61,613 nt of DNA from Ignavibacteria bacterium (GCA_016873805.1 VGVZ01000018.1:1-61613); one strand, 5' to 3'. Positions 1 through 9,701 are shown, numbered from the stretch's first letter. A program made the numbers and translations. The notes: generated by a model from the sequence alone, not told the origin.

Positions 1-1
1 C

Positions 2-847
2 CCGATTGTGTTCGTCCTCGCCGGCGGACTCTTCGCGGTGGTTGCCGTCAAGGTCGTCCCGTTTCTTGTCGACAGAGTCCGCGGACTCTACGATCGCTTC
101 AGTCAGTTTCCGTTCGAATCACGCCTCAATCAGCTTGCTTCTGATTTCGCAGAAGATATTCCTTTTGTCGATCCGAAGGCGCTGGCGGAGAAGATACAGT
201 CGCTTCTCACGACTGCGACGCAAAGTGTGGGCGGATTACTGGAAGACCTCGTTCCCCTCCTGATCACACTCGCGATCGTCCCCTTCCTCACCTTTTTCAT
301 CCTCTACGAAGGCGATCGGGGGCTGAAGAAGCTTATCGAGCGAGTCCCGAATAAGTACTTCGAGATGACGATGAACGTCATCTACAAGATTCAGAAGGAT
401 CTGGTCGGCTACCTTCGCGGCTGGCTGCTCGATTCCTTCATCATCGGACTCTTGAGCATCGCCGGACTGTTTCTGATCGGTATCGACTACCCGATCGTCA
501 TCGGCTCGATCGCAGGGATTGCAAACCTTGTCCCGTATCTAGGGCCGGTCGTCGGCGCCTTCCCTGCTCTGCTTGTTTCGGTCACTCAATACGGCGATTT
601 CAGAATGTTCGCGCCGATCGTCATGGTCACGCTCACCGTCCAACTCATCGACAATCTCGTCGTCCAGCCGATCTGCTTTTCGAAGGCGGTGGATATGCAC
701 CCCGTCACGGTCATTATTGTTCTCCTCATCGGCAATCAACTCATGGGCATCGTCGGAATGCTCATCGCCATCCCCGTCGCCACCATCCTCAAAGTCGCGG
801 CCGCCGAAACGTACTGGGGATTGAAGAACTACCGGATCACCGCCTGA
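2..847 (+). CDS. AI-2E family transporter (PF01594), 5'-truncated
   Basis: This is the C-terminal part of a multi-pass inner-membrane permease; the reading frame is open to the window edge, so the true start lies upstream. It has several hydrophobic segments, a charged loop (LYEGDRGLKKLIERVP) and the conserved stretch IANLVPYLGPVVGAFPAL, typical of the AI-2E/PerM family. Members have about 350 residues, so perhaps 70 to 100 are missing. Substrates vary (autoinducer-2, Na+/H+ exchange, unknown) and cannot be assigned here. The exonuclease gene follows after 6 bp and is probably co-transcribed. Confidence 0.88.
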   Translation, partial: PIVFVLAGGLFAVVAVKVVPFLVDRVRGLYDRFSQFPFESRLNQLASDFAEDIPFVDPKALAEKIQSLLTTATQSVGGLLEDLVPLLITLAIVPFLTFFILYEGDRGLKKLIERVPNKYFEMTMNVIYKIQKDLVGYLRGWLLDSFIIGLLSIAGLFLIGIDYPIVIGSIAGIANLVPYLGPVVGAFPALLVSVTQYGDFRMFAPIVMVTLTVQLIDNLVVQPICFSKAVDMHPVTVIIVLLIGNQLMGIVGMLIAIPVATILKVAAAETYWGLKNYRITA

Positions 848-853
848 CCAACC

Positions 854-1528
854 ATGTCACGGATCGTCTTCGATATTGAAACGCTCGGGTACCCGTTTGA
901 TTCATTCGACGAGGATCAGCAGCAGTATTTGATGAAGTTCGCGAAGAGCGAGGATGAGCGAGATGAAGTTTTGCAGAAACTGAATCTCTATCCCACAACT
1001 GCACAAATCATCGCCATCGGTATGCTCAATCCCGACAGCGGAAAGGGGATGGTCTTGTTCCAGGCAGATGAGGAACTCGACTATCTCTCGGATGACGGAA
1101 ATATACAGTTCATCTCAGGGAGTGAAGCCGAAATCATCACCCGATTCTGGAATCTCATCGCTCCGTACAGTCAATGTGTGACGTTCAATGGACGCGGATT
1201 TGACGGACCATTTCTCCTGATGCGATCTGCTCTGCTTCAGATCAAGCCGTCCAAGAATCTGTTGCCGTACCGCTACTCGCCGCAGGTGCATTGCGACTTG
1301 CTTGATCAGTTCACATTTTACGGCGCGATGCGGAAGTTCAATCTCGACTTCTACTGCAAGGCGTTCGGGATCGAGAGTCCCAAATCTCACGGCATCACAG
1401 GATTGGATCTCGGGACGTTGTTCGAACAGAAGAAATTCGGAGAGATTGCAGAATATTGCCTGGGAGATGTTCGAGCAACGGCGACGCTCTTCCAGCGGTG
1501 GGAACAGTACTTGAGGTTTGAGAATTGA
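854..1528 (+). CDS. Predicted 3'-5' exonuclease, PolB-like (DnaQ superfamily, PF10108)
   Basis: The 224-residue protein carries the three DEDD exonuclease motifs. Exo I is FDIETL (D7, E9), Exo II is FNGRGFD (D117), and Exo III is YCLGDVRATATLF (Y201, D205). This matches the stand-alone family related to the proofreading domain of DNA polymerase B. It should hydrolyse DNA or RNA 3' ends with two metal ions in the cytoplasm; the physiological substrate is not known. It starts 6 bp after the permease stop. It converges on bioY, with a bidirectional hairpin between the two genes. Confidence 0.85.
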   Translation: MSRIVFDIETLGYPFDSFDEDQQQYLMKFAKSEDERDEVLQKLNLYPTTAQIIAIGMLNPDSGKGMVLFQADEELDYLSDDGNIQFISGSEAEIITRFWNLIAPYSQCVTFNGRGFDGPFLLMRSALLQIKPSKNLLPYRYSPQVHCDLLDQFTFYGAMRKFNLDFYCKAFGIESPKSHGITGLDLGTLFEQKKFGEIAEYCLGDVRATATLFQRWEQYLRFEN

Positions 1529-1555
1529 TCACCGTACTTGATCAATGGACAACGA

Positions 1556-1582
1556 AAACGGCCACTCACAAAGTGGCCGTTT
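1556..1582. terminator. Bidirectional terminator hairpin
   Basis: An 11-bp perfect stem (1556-1566 with 1572-1582) encloses a 5-nt loop. On the minus strand it is followed by a short T-rich tail. It lies between the convergent exonuclease and bioY genes and probably stops transcription from both sides. Confidence 0.7.
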
Positions 1583-1604
1583 GACTTTCGAACCACGACC
1601 GGGG

Positions 1605-2177
1605 CTACTTCGATAGCGGAGTCTGACCAAACTGACGACAAATCGCCACAGCCGCGGCAATCTTCAGAGCATCCCACCACGTGAAGATGAAGAACCCCGA
1701 GACGAGCGATTGCATCACATTATGGAGATAGAAGAGAGAAAGGAAGATCGAGCCACAGGCAAAGATGACCAGCATTCCGGATACCATTGCGACGACAGTC
1801 CAGGCGATGTGCGAAGACTTCGAAACGAGCGCACCGGTAAGATATGCCGCGAGAGGAAATGCCAGCAGATACCCTCCGGTGGGACCGATCAGCTTCGCAA
1901 GTCCCAGACCCCCGGACGCAAAAACCGGCACTCCAAGCGCTCCCACGCCAAGATACAGAAGCATGCTCGCCGCACCGCGTCGACTGCCGAGCAATGCCCC
2001 TGCAAGGATGACGAAAAGCGTTTGCAGCGTATAGGGGACCGGTCTCGTCGCAATTTCCAGCTGAGCGCCGATGGCTGTGAGCGCCGTAAATGTGACAATC
2101 CAGAATGACTGCGCAATCACGTGCTCGCTTTTCAGACTGATGTACTTGTCGAAGGAAAGCAATTTCGATGCGACCAT
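1605..2177 (-). CDS. bioY: Biotin transporter substrate-binding component BioY
   Basis: The 190-residue membrane protein has six predicted hydrophobic segments and the BioY signatures ARPVPYTLQTLFVILAGALLG near the N terminus and FASGGLGLAKLIGPTGGYLLAFPLAAYL in the middle (each quoted only in part of a longer match). It is the S component of an ECF biotin importer. No EcfA or EcfT gene is nearby, so it may share a general energising module or work alone. I chose the ATG at 2177 because AAGGA lies about 10 nt upstream and a promoter sits at 2227-2255. The frame is open further upstream, but that extension does not resemble BioY. Confidence 0.9.
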   Translation of the reverse strand: MVASKLLSFDKYISLKSEHVIAQSFWIVTFTALTAIGAQLEIATRPVPYTLQTLFVILAGALLGSRRGAASMLLYLGVGALGVPVFASGGLGLAKLIGPTGGYLLAFPLAAYLTGALVSKSSHIAWTVVAMVSGMLVIFACGSIFLSLFYLHNVMQSLVSGFFIFTWWDALKIAAAVAICRQFGQTPLSK

Positions 2178-2226
2178 AGCAGGAGAATCCTTCCGAGTGA
2201 GATGTCTTGATACCGGATCGGCCGTC

Positions 2227-2255
2227 AAAATACGATGACTTGCGTAGAAAATCAA
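2227..2255 (-). promoter_or_regulatory. Candidate promoter of bioY
   Basis: Reading the minus strand: TTGATT (2255-2250), 17 nt, TATTTTG (from 2232). It would start transcription near 2220, about 43 nt before the bioY ATG. No biotin-repressor site was recognised. Confidence 0.5.
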
Positions 2256-2391
2256 GCTAATCAACCCCTCGGCCCATCTGTTCATGTTCGTGTTCGTCTC
2301 ACCCGGAAGAGACAATCGTGGCCGCCTGCCGTCTTGCTTCTCAAAAGAAATTCGAAGACTTTTGTCCCCCAGAGCAACCAAGGAATGATCA

Positions 2392-4998
2392 ATGAAATCC
2401 CTCTTTCTCCTCTTCGTCGCGGTTTCCAGCCTTCAGAGCCAGATTCGCTTCTATCCTCTTGGCGAAGTCGACCAGGCAGTTCCCGCTCCCTCAACCGTCC
2501 TCAGCTATGAACTGGGCACACGGTTCACGGAATATCGACTCATTGAAAAATACCTCGATCACCTTGTGCAATCGTCCGATCGCGTGAGGAATGTCACCTA
2601 CGGTCAATCGATCGAACATCGGGATCTGCGAGTACTTCTGATCAGTTCACCCGCAAACCTGAATCGACTCGAGGAGATTCGGACCATCAACAGGCAGCTC
2701 ACCGATCCCCGGATATATCCCTCGAAGCAATTTCCCGAAGGCGTGATCAAGTCCTTGCCGGTGATTGTCTGGCTTTCGTACAGTGTTCATGGAAATGAGT
2801 CTTCTTCGAGCGAAGCGGCACTTGCAACCGCGTACCAGCTCATCGCAGGAAGAGACCAGCGCACGCGAAGTATTCTGGAGAACTCGATTGTCATCCTCGA
2901 CCCATTGGTCAATCCCGACGGCCGCGAGCGATTCGTGCAATGGTTCAATTCCACAGTGGGCCGACGTGCCAACGCCAATCCGGATGCCATCGAACACAAC
3001 GAGCCGTGGCCGGGGGGACGAACGAATCATTATTACTTTGATCTCAATCGGGATTGGGCGTGGTCGATCCAGCCGGAGTCACAAGCGCGCCTTGCGCTCT
3101 ACCGTCAATGGATGCCGCACGTCCATGTCGACTATCACGAAATGGGCTACACCAGTACATACTTCTTCTTCCCCGCGGCAACGCCTGTTCATGCTGAATT
3201 CCCACCCGAAGTCCGGAAATGGGGAGAAATCTTCGGCAAAGGCAACGCGGAGGCCTTTGATCGGATTGGGGTGCCGTACTATACCGGCGAATCATTCGAC
3301 CTCTTCTATCCCGGATATGGCGATTCATGGCCCACGTTCAACGGAGCCATCGGAATGACCTACGAACAGTCGGGTCACTCGCGCGCCGGACTCGATGTTG
3401 AAAAACCGGGAGGACAAAGACTCACACTCGGTGAACGCGTGCGAAATCATTTCCTCACAGGGATCGCGACGCTCGAAACTGCCGTCAAGCATCGCGAGGA
3501 GCGAATCCGTGATTTCTCCAAGTTCTGGATCGAGGCGCTCGCGCCCAAGGGAGCAACCAAAGGATTTATCATCCCTGAAGGACGCGATCCCAATCGGGTC
3601 GCTCAAGTGATGAATACCCTCATCCGCCAGGGAGTAGAAGTACATCGACTGGCGTCGCACACCGAACTCAAGTCGACACCGTATTTCACCGGTACCCCTC
3701 GGAAGCAGAGTTTCCGAAGCGGCACATTCTTCATCTCACTGACCCAACCTCAGAGTCGGCTCGCCAAGGCTCTCCTCGAGCCACAGACGTTAGTCCCCGA
3801 TACCTTCTTCTATGATGTCTCTGCGTGGTCTCTCCCGATTGCAGCCGGCATCGACGCGTACACGACGGAAGAGCCCCTTCCATCATCAGCGCGGAAGATC
3901 GACTCTCTTCCCCCATTGCGCGGGACGATCGTCGGAGGGGAGGCATCCTTTGCCTATCTGATCCCGTGGGAGCGGAATCGAAGCAGCGCACTTGTCTGGG
4001 CGCTTCTCCGCAAGAATACGAAACTTCACGTCGCCGGCCGCTCATTCGAAATCGACGGCCGGTATTACGCGGCCGGGACCGTCATCGCTTTCACATCGGC
4101 AAACACCGATTCCCTCCCTCTTCTCGTCAAAGAGTACGCACACGCTCATGGCGTCGATGTCCATGCGACGTCCACGGGACTGACAAGCAAGGGGATCAAT
4201 CTCGGATCAAATCATGTTCGTCCGTTCACGAAGCCGGAGATTGCCGTCGTCACGGACGCGCCGGTGAGTTCGTACGACTACGGCGAGTTGTGGTACATGT
4301 TCGAGTGGGAGTACGATATTCCCTTCACACCGATTCGGGCACGCGACATCCCTTCAATCTCCCTCGCCAAGTATCACGTCCTGATTCTTCCTGATGCTCG
4401 TGACTATCGATCCGTCTTTGACAGTTCGACGGTTGCCAGGATCAGGAAATGGGTCGAGGATGGAGGTGTTGTCATCGGAATTGAAGCAGGAGCACGGTTC
4501 CTGACGAAGAAACAGTCGGGACTGACCGCAGCTCAGCTTGAATCGGATCGAAAGGATGATGAGAAATCAAAAGAAGAGAAAGAAGAAGAGCGGGCGCTTA
4601 AGGAACTTGCCAAGCGGCGAAGTCTTTTTGAGAAGGAAGAGAATGATCGGCTGTATCGCGTTCCAGGGACAATCTTCAAGACGAAGCTTGATACGACCCA
4701 TCCGCTCGGATACGGCATGCCCGGAGAAGTTTACGTTCTCAGGGGAGACTCGCCGTCACTCGTGCTGACCGATGCCGGACACAACGCGGCGCGATACGTT
4801 GAAGAACCGGGGGGAGCAAGCGGCTACGTTCGAGCTGACCGCGCAAGAAAGATCGCAGATTCGGCCTATTTGATGGAATTCAGAGTCGGCAGAGGGAGGG
4901 CTGTTCTCTTCACGGAAAATCTCACCTTCAGGAGATTCTGGACGGGCCTGGAGAAAATGCTGATCAATGCACTTCTCTTCGTGCCGCCTCCCCGTTGA
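2392..4998 (+). CDS. Secreted zinc carboxypeptidase, peptidase family M14
   Basis: The 868-residue protein has a short signal peptide (about residues 1-16) and an M14 catalytic domain. The zinc ligands are visible as HGNE (H133, E136) and DYHE (H249); the general-base glutamate is probably E325 in MTYEQSG. NPDGRERF (174-181) and DLNRDW (217-222) are also family hallmarks. About 500 further residues follow, including a ThuA/glutamine-amidotransferase-like segment (about 620-720) and a Lys/Glu-rich charged stretch near 715-750. Such long M14 proteins are common in Bacteroidota-like genomes and probably process exported peptides; the substrate is unknown. AAGGA sits 7-8 nt before the ATG. The gene is divergent from bioY. 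Confidence 0.88.
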   Translation: MKSLFLLFVAVSSLQSQIRFYPLGEVDQAVPAPSTVLSYELGTRFTEYRLIEKYLDHLVQSSDRVRNVTYGQSIEHRDLRVLLISSPANLNRLEEIRTINRQLTDPRIYPSKQFPEGVIKSLPVIVWLSYSVHGNESSSSEAALATAYQLIAGRDQRTRSILENSIVILDPLVNPDGRERFVQWFNSTVGRRANANPDAIEHNEPWPGGRTNHYYFDLNRDWAWSIQPESQARLALYRQWMPHVHVDYHEMGYTSTYFFFPAATPVHAEFPPEVRKWGEIFGKGNAEAFDRIGVPYYTGESFDLFYPGYGDSWPTFNGAIGMTYEQSGHSRAGLDVEKPGGQRLTLGERVRNHFLTGIATLETAVKHREERIRDFSKFWIEALAPKGATKGFIIPEGRDPNRVAQVMNTLIRQGVEVHRLASHTELKSTPYFTGTPRKQSFRSGTFFISLTQPQSRLAKALLEPQTLVPDTFFYDVSAWSLPIAAGIDAYTTEEPLPSSARKIDSLPPLRGTIVGGEASFAYLIPWERNRSSALVWALLRKNTKLHVAGRSFEIDGRYYAAGTVIAFTSANTDSLPLLVKEYAHAHGVDVHATSTGLTSKGINLGSNHVRPFTKPEIAVVTDAPVSSYDYGELWYMFEWEYDIPFTPIRARDIPSISLAKYHVLILPDARDYRSVFDSSTVARIRKWVEDGGVVIGIEAGARFLTKKQSGLTAAQLESDRKDDEKSKEEKEEERALKELAKRRSLFEKEENDRLYRVPGTIFKTKLDTTHPLGYGMPGEVYVLRGDSPSLVLTDAGHNAARYVEEPGGASGYVRADRARKIADSAYLMEFRVGRGRAVLFTENLTFRRFWTGLEKMLINALLFVPPPR

Positions 4999-5032
4999 GG
5001 CAATCAGTAGGCCGTAAGTGCATAAAAGTTCA

Positions 5033-5061
5033 TTGACTTGGAGGGGTTTTTTGAGTATATT
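5033..5061 (+). promoter_or_regulatory. Strong candidate promoter of tRNA-Gln / prs operon
   Basis: TTGACT (5033-5038), 17 nt, TATATT (5056-5061). It is close to the sigma-70 consensus and continues into a T run, so it also partly resembles the Bacteroidota TAnnTTTG box. The start site should fall near 5067. Confidence 0.65.
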
Positions 5062-5066
5062 TTTTG

Positions 5067-5097
5067 CCCAACTCGAAATGAGTTGGGTTTTCTTTTT
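5067..5097 (+). terminator. Intrinsic-terminator-like hairpin at the transcript 5' end
   Basis: An 8-bp perfect stem (CCCAACTC at 5067-5074, GAGTTGGG at 5080-5087) encloses a 5-nt loop and is followed by TTTTCTTTTT. It could end the M14 peptidase transcript 69 nt after that stop codon. It also begins where the promoter just upstream should initiate, so it could be an attenuator or a 5'-stabilising hairpin. Confidence 0.6.
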
Positions 5098-5180
5098 GGG
5101 GAAGAGGGATCGGGAGCGTCTCCGGTGTGCAGCCCCGACAACGTCGGGATAATGTTCCGCTTCTCAGAATCCCGCAAGCT

Positions 5181-5252
5181 TGGGGTGTAGCCAAGTGGTA
5201 AGGCATCGGCCTTTGGAGCCGACATTCCCAGGTTCGAATCCTGGCACCCCAG
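5181..5252 (+). tRNA. tRNA-Gln (anticodon TTG)
   Basis: A complete cloverleaf can be folded. The 7-bp acceptor stem is 5181-5187 with 5245-5251, and the anticodon arm is TCGGC/GCCGA around the loop CTTTGGA. The anticodon TTG is at 5213-5215, and the T-loop GGTTCGAATCC is intact. The discriminator is G5252 and the CCA tail is not encoded. It reads CAA/CAG codons. It sits 96 nt before prs in the same direction and is probably co-transcribed with it. Confidence 0.96.
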
Positions 5253-5348
5253 CAGTATTGTTGTGAGATCTGATCCGATAGGTATGAAGTCGTTTGCGCA
5301 AGTTCCGCAGTCGCGCGGAGCAGAAGAATCTCTTCGGAGTGCAAGGAC

Positions 5349-6290
5349 ATGAGCACAATCAAACTCTTTTCGGGTCGTGGGAATCGTCCACTGGCAGAGC
5401 GGATTGCGGCCGAGGCCGCGATTCCGCTTGGTGGATTGGACATCAAGAATTTCAGCGACGGGGAAATCTGGGTAAAGTACTCCGAGAACATCCGCGGAGA
5501 CGATGTGTTCGTGATCCAGTCGACCCAGCCCCCGGCTGACAATCTGATTGAGCTGTTGATTCTCATCGACGCGGCCAAGCGGGCATCAGCGCGTCGGGTG
5601 ACTGCGGTCATTCCGTACTTCGGCTATGGTCGTCAGGATCGCAAGGATCAGCCACGAGTATCGGTAACGGCCAGACTCGTCGCGAACCTGATCACCGAGG
5701 CGGGGGCCGATCGCGTCATCACGATGGATCTTCATGCTCCTCAGATTCAGGGCTTCTTTGACATTCCTCTTGACCATCTGTATTCCTCGTCGATCTTTCT
5801 GGAGTATTTCCGGAAGCTCAACATTGCGAACCTCGCGGTCGCGTCTCCGGATGTGGGTGGAATCAAGATGGCAAGATCGTTTGCGAAACGGCTCAATGCC
5901 GACCTCCTCCTCATCGACAAACGCCGTCCAAATCCGAACGAGGCCGAGGTCATGAATGTGATCGGTCATGTCGAGGGAAAGAACGTCCTCATTGTCGACG
6001 ATCTGATCGACACCGCCGGTACGTTTGTCAATGCGGCAAGGGCATTTCGCCACCGGGGCGCGCTGAAGATCTACGGCGCCTGCACGCATCCGATTCTCTC
6101 GGGTGACGCGTTGGACCGCATCGCGAATTCCGAAGTTGAGTTCGTTGCCGTGACCGATTCCATACCGGTCCGGGACGGTCAAAAACGAATTGAAGTTCGA
6201 TCGGCCGCAAAGCTTCTCGCTGAAGCGATCGTCCGAACGCATGAGAATAAGTCCATCAGTTCTCTCTTTGATATTGATAAAGACAAGTAA
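5349..6290 (+). CDS. prs: Ribose-phosphate pyrophosphokinase (PRPP synthase)
   Basis: The 313-residue cytoplasmic enzyme makes PRPP from ribose 5-phosphate and ATP for purine, pyrimidine, His, Trp and NAD synthesis. It shows the class I signatures: SGRGNRPLAERIA at the N terminus, DLHAPQIQGFFDIP in the flexible region, and the PRPP loop VDDLIDTAGT (about 217-226). The length is normal. GGAG lies about 9 nt before the ATG. rplY follows after 14 bp. The tRNA-Gln / prs / rplY / pth order is a conserved arrangement in related bacteria. Confidence 0.97.
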   Translation: MSTIKLFSGRGNRPLAERIAAEAAIPLGGLDIKNFSDGEIWVKYSENIRGDDVFVIQSTQPPADNLIELLILIDAAKRASARRVTAVIPYFGYGRQDRKDQPRVSVTARLVANLITEAGADRVITMDLHAPQIQGFFDIPLDHLYSSSIFLEYFRKLNIANLAVASPDVGGIKMARSFAKRLNADLLLIDKRRPNPNEAEVMNVIGHVEGKNVLIVDDLIDTAGTFVNAARAFRHRGALKIYGACTHPILSGDALDRIANSEVEFVAVTDSIPVRDGQKRIEVRSAAKLLAEAIVRTHENKSISSLFDIDKDK

Positions 6291-6304
6291 GAAGGAGATG
6301 TACC

Positions 6305-6964
6305 ATGTCTGAAATAACGATCAACGCGGAAATTCGTTTGCACATCGGGAAGCAAGCGAAATCACTTCGGAAGCAGGGTAATATCCCCGGCATCTACTAC
6401 GGCCACGGGCAGAAAAACATCGCCGTCTCGCTGCCCGAGGCAACGTTGCGGCCGCTGTACAAGACTTCCGCGACTCACGTCATCAACCTCAAGTTGAATG
6501 ACGGCTCGACGCATTCCTGCATTCTCCGTGATGTTCAGTTCGACCCCCTCACGGACAAGCCGATTCATTTCGATCTGTTTGGATTGCATGCGGATGAAGT
6601 GCTCACGATCGATGTACCGGTTGTCATCACGGGAACTCCCAAGGGTGTGAAAGTCGGTGGTATGCTTCAGCACGTCATGCATAAGATCAAGGTATCGTGT
6701 CTGCCGAAGCACATCCCGGATCATATCGAGATTGCGGTGGACGAACTCGACATCAACACCTCGATTCACGTGAAAGATATCACGGTCCCCAACGTGACAG
6801 TCCTCGAAAACGAAAACAGTACGATTGTCGCCGTGGTGCCTCCGACGGTCATCAAGGAGCCGACGCCAGCCGAAGCCGTTGTGGGTGAGGAAGCACCGGC
6901 CGAGCCGGAAGTGATCGCGAAGGGCAGGAAGGCTGAAGAGGAAGGGGAAGCCGAGGAACAATAG
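6305..6964 (+). CDS. rplY: 50S ribosomal protein bL25, long CTC form
   Basis: The 219-residue protein has the 5S-rRNA-binding L25 domain (about 1-92, including LRKQGNIPGIYYGHG), the C-terminal TL5/CTC beta domain (about 97-185) and an acidic Glu-rich tail. The two-domain form is usual outside the gamma-proteobacteria. AAGGAGATGTACC directly before the ATG is an excellent ribosome-binding site. It is the middle gene of prs-rplY-pth. Confidence 0.97.
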   Translation: MSEITINAEIRLHIGKQAKSLRKQGNIPGIYYGHGQKNIAVSLPEATLRPLYKTSATHVINLKLNDGSTHSCILRDVQFDPLTDKPIHFDLFGLHADEVLTIDVPVVITGTPKGVKVGGMLQHVMHKIKVSCLPKHIPDHIEIAVDELDINTSIHVKDITVPNVTVLENENSTIVAVVPPTVIKEPTPAEAVVGEEAPAEPEVIAKGRKAEEEGEAEEQ

Positions 6965-6990
6965 GCGCGGTTCAGACCAGCGGCCCTCAC

Positions 6991-7572
6991 ATGTGGATCA
7001 TTGTTGGACTTGGCAATCCAGGAAGTCAGTACACGGGGACACGCCACAATCTCGGATTCGATGTTGTTGATGATCTCGCCCGTCGCGTGAATATGGTTTT
7101 CAGAGCTGGACCGGGCGAGTTCCACTTCGCCGAAGGTCAGATCAACGCTCGCAACGTTGTGCTGATCAAGCCCGTCACCTACATGAACAACAGCGGTGAG
7201 GCGGTAGGCGACGCGGCTGAGCGTTTCGGCGTCCCGCCGAAAGACATTCTTGTGGTGTGCGACGATATTCAACTGCCTCTCGGCACCTTGCGATTGCGGG
7301 CGCGGGGGAGCGACGGCGGGCACAACGGTCTGTATTCGATCATCTATCATTTGCAGAGCGAAGAGTTTCCCCGTCTTCGATGCGGCATCGCGGGAGATTC
7401 GCTTCCGCGTGAGAAGTCGTTACTTCCGACGTACGTCCTGGAATCGTTCACAGAAGCCGAACGGCCTATCGTCCGCGATTTAACGATCCGAGCTTCGGAC
7501 GCTGTTTGGTATGCAGTTACACGAGGTATCGACGAAGCGATGAATCGCTTCAATGCAAACACACTTTCGTAG
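6991..7572 (+). CDS. pth: Peptidyl-tRNA hydrolase
   Basis: The 193-residue enzyme frees tRNA from drop-off peptidyl-tRNA. The N-terminal motif GLGNPGSQYTGTRHN supplies N9 and the catalytic H19; CDDIQLPLG supplies D91/D92; N66-N67 lie in PVTYMNNSG. The length is normal. It begins 26 bp after rplY, and the bL25-Pth pairing is widely conserved. The Shine-Dalgarno signal is weak, so re-initiation from rplY is likely. Confidence 0.97.
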   Translation: MWIIVGLGNPGSQYTGTRHNLGFDVVDDLARRVNMVFRAGPGEFHFAEGQINARNVVLIKPVTYMNNSGEAVGDAAERFGVPPKDILVVCDDIQLPLGTLRLRARGSDGGHNGLYSIIYHLQSEEFPRLRCGIAGDSLPREKSLLPTYVLESFTEAERPIVRDLTIRASDAVWYAVTRGIDEAMNRFNANTLS

Positions 7573-7590
7573 AGCGGAGATGTTCCCCGT

Positions 7591-9645
7591 ATGGAAAACC
7601 TGGTGACTTGGATCCCGTGGCTTGGAGGATTTGGCCTTCTCGTGGCGTTGTTGATCTATCGAGGTCTGGTCAGACTTTCCGACGGCAATGGCACGATGCG
7701 GGATATCGCCGAACAGATCCATGTGGGTGCCATGGCCTTTCTCCGCCGTGAGTACACCGTTCTAGTCTTCTTCGTCGTTGTCGTGGGAGCCCTCCTCGCG
7801 AATTTCCTGGGGTGGACAACCTCGATCGCTTTTCTCAGCGGCGCATCGTGCTCTGCGCTGGCCGGCTATCTCGGAATGAAGGCGGCAACCAAAGCAAATG
7901 TACGGACAGCGGAGGCTGCGCGTGCATCGGGGCAGAGCAGAGCTCTCCTCACTGCATTCGACGGCGGCGCTGTCATGGGTGTCAGCGTTGCGAGTCTCGG
8001 GCTCATCGGCGTCGGAATCTTTTTCGTTCTCTATGGTCATCCTGAGCATGCCAGTACGATCAACGGGTTCGCGATGGGCGCAAGCTCGATCGCATTGTTC
8101 GCGAGAGTCGGCGGAGGGATCTACACCAAGGCAGCGGATGTCGGCGCCGACCTTGTGGGAAAAGTTGAGGCGGGAATTCCCGAGGATGACCCGCGCAACC
8201 CCGGCGTCATCGCGGACAATGTGGGTGACAACGTCGGTGACGTGGCCGGCATGGGAGCCGACATTTTCGAGTCGTACGTCGGTTCAATGATCGCGACAGT
8301 CGCGATCGGTGCCACACTCCTTCCCGAGGGCTTGTCACTTCTCAAAGCTGTTCCCGAGGTGAGTGATGAATCGATCAAAAGTATCCTGATGTCGCTCCCG
8401 CTTATCCTCGCCTCGATCGGTCTGATATCATCCTTCATCGGCATTCTCTCGATGCGCCTGTTGAAGCGGTATTCGCCTGCCGCCGCGCTCAGGTACTCGA
8501 CATTTCTCGCTGCGGGACTTTTTCTCCTCGGCAGTCTTTGGATCGTCCGTGCCTATGACGTGAGCAACAACGTCTTCTGGGCGATCTTCTTTGGAACGAT
8601 CGGCGGGACTGCCATCGGCTTGATTACGGAATACTATACTGCCGGTTCACCCATCAGACGAATCGGAATCGCGAGCAAAACCGGCGCTGCGACAAATATC
8701 ATTCAGGGAATCGCCGTCGGACTGGAATCGACAGCACTTCCGGTCGTCGCGATCTGTCTCGCCATCTATGTCTCCAACGAAGTCGCGGGCCTCTATGGAA
8801 TCGGGATTGCTGCGGTCGGCATGCTTGCGACCGTGGGCATCACGATGTCGGTTGATGCCTATGGACCGATCGCCGACAACGCCGGAGGCATCTCGGAGAT
8901 GTCGGGACTGGGTCCTGATGTCCGTCACATCACGGACGGGTTGGATGCGCTCGGAAACACGACTGCCGCAATCGGAAAGGGATTCGCCGTCGGGTCGGCC
9001 GCATTAACGGCCCTTGCCCTCTTCGCCGCTTACTCCCAAGCAGTCGACAAGAGTTGGATCGCCCGGGGCCTCGCTCCTCTGCAGATTGTGATTACGGATC
9101 CCAATGTTGTCATCGGCATGTTCGTCGGGGGCGTGCTCCCCTTTTTCATTGCTGCCCTGACGATGACCTCCGTGGGCCGCGCAGCGAGCAAGATGGTCTC
9201 GGAAATACGCCGACAATTCAGAGAAATCCCGGGCCTCCTTGAGGGAAGAGAGGGAGTGAAACCCGACGCCGCGCGATGTGTCGATATTTCGACCCGGGCG
9301 GCGCTGAGCGAGATGATTATTCCCGGCGTGACCGCCGTGCTCGCGCCCGTCGTCGTCGGTTTCCTCCTGGGCGCTGGCGCCCTCGGGGGCATGCTCGCCG
9401 GTGCGACGATTACCGGCGTACTGCTGGCACTCATGATGGCGAACGCCGGCGGCGCATGGGACAACACGAAGAAGGCAATCGAAAAAGGAGAAGTCAAGGG
9501 CGAGAAACGCGGGACCGAAGCCCACAAGGCAACGATCGTCGGCGATACGGTCGGCGATCCGTTCAAGGACACGTCAGGACCGTCGATGAACATCCTCATC
9601 AAGCTGATGTCCGTCGTTTCCCTTGTGATCGCACCCCTTTTGTAG
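7591..9645 (+). CDS. hppA: Membrane-bound pyrophosphatase, K+-dependent type (Na+ or H+ pump)
   Basis: The 684-residue integral-membrane enzyme couples PPi hydrolysis to cation export. The substrate-site motif [11 protein letters not shown] (183-193), the Asp cluster in [12 protein letters not shown] (209-220) and the C-terminal [15 protein letters not shown] motif are intact. GNTTAA (455-460) has Ala at 459, where K+-independent enzymes have Lys, so it should need K+. K+-dependent members include both Na+ and H+ pumps, and I cannot decide which from this. It starts 18 bp after pth, a plausible sink for PPi from biosynthesis. Confidence 0.96.
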   Translation: MENLVTWIPWLGGFGLLVALLIYRGLVRLSDGNGTMRDIAEQIHVGAMAFLRREYTVLVFFVVVVGALLANFLGWTTSIAFLSGASCSALAGYLGMKAATKANVRTAEAARASGQSRALLTAFDGGAVMGVSVASLGLIGVGIFFVLYGHPEHASTINGFAMGASSIALFARVGGGIYTKAADVGADLVGKVEAGIPEDDPRNPGVIADNVGDNVGDVAGMGADIFESYVGSMIATVAIGATLLPEGLSLLKAVPEVSDESIKSILMSLPLILASIGLISSFIGILSMRLLKRYSPAAALRYSTFLAAGLFLLGSLWIVRAYDVSNNVFWAIFFGTIGGTAIGLITEYYTAGSPIRRIGIASKTGAATNIIQGIAVGLESTALPVVAICLAIYVSNEVAGLYGIGIAAVGMLATVGITMSVDAYGPIADNAGGISEMSGLGPDVRHITDGLDALGNTTAAIGKGFAVGSAALTALALFAAYSQAVDKSWIARGLAPLQIVITDPNVVIGMFVGGVLPFFIAALTMTSVGRAASKMVSEIRRQFREIPGLLEGREGVKPDAARCVDISTRAALSEMIIPGVTAVLAPVVVGFLLGAGALGGMLAGATITGVLLALMMANAGGAWDNTKKAIEKGEVKGEKRGTEAHKATIVGDTVGDPFKDTSGPSMNILIKLMSVVSLVIAPLL

Positions 9646-9701
9646 AATGATGATTGAATTCTTTATCGACGTTGTTGTTTTTCACACTACACGATACCCC
9701 T

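Noticed and set aside
2178-2381. In-frame upstream extension of bioY by 68 codons
   Set aside because: It has no BioY similarity, contains the candidate promoter, and the ATG at 2177 has a suitable ribosome-binding site.
5253-5348. Second tRNA or small RNA between tRNA-Gln and prs
   Set aside because: No cloverleaf or terminator-bounded structure could be folded by eye; it appears to be plain leader.
9671-9700. Possible promoter TTGTTG-N17-TACCCC before rpsF
   Set aside because: The -10 hexamer is poor, so I did not list it; read-through from hppA or another start is as likely.
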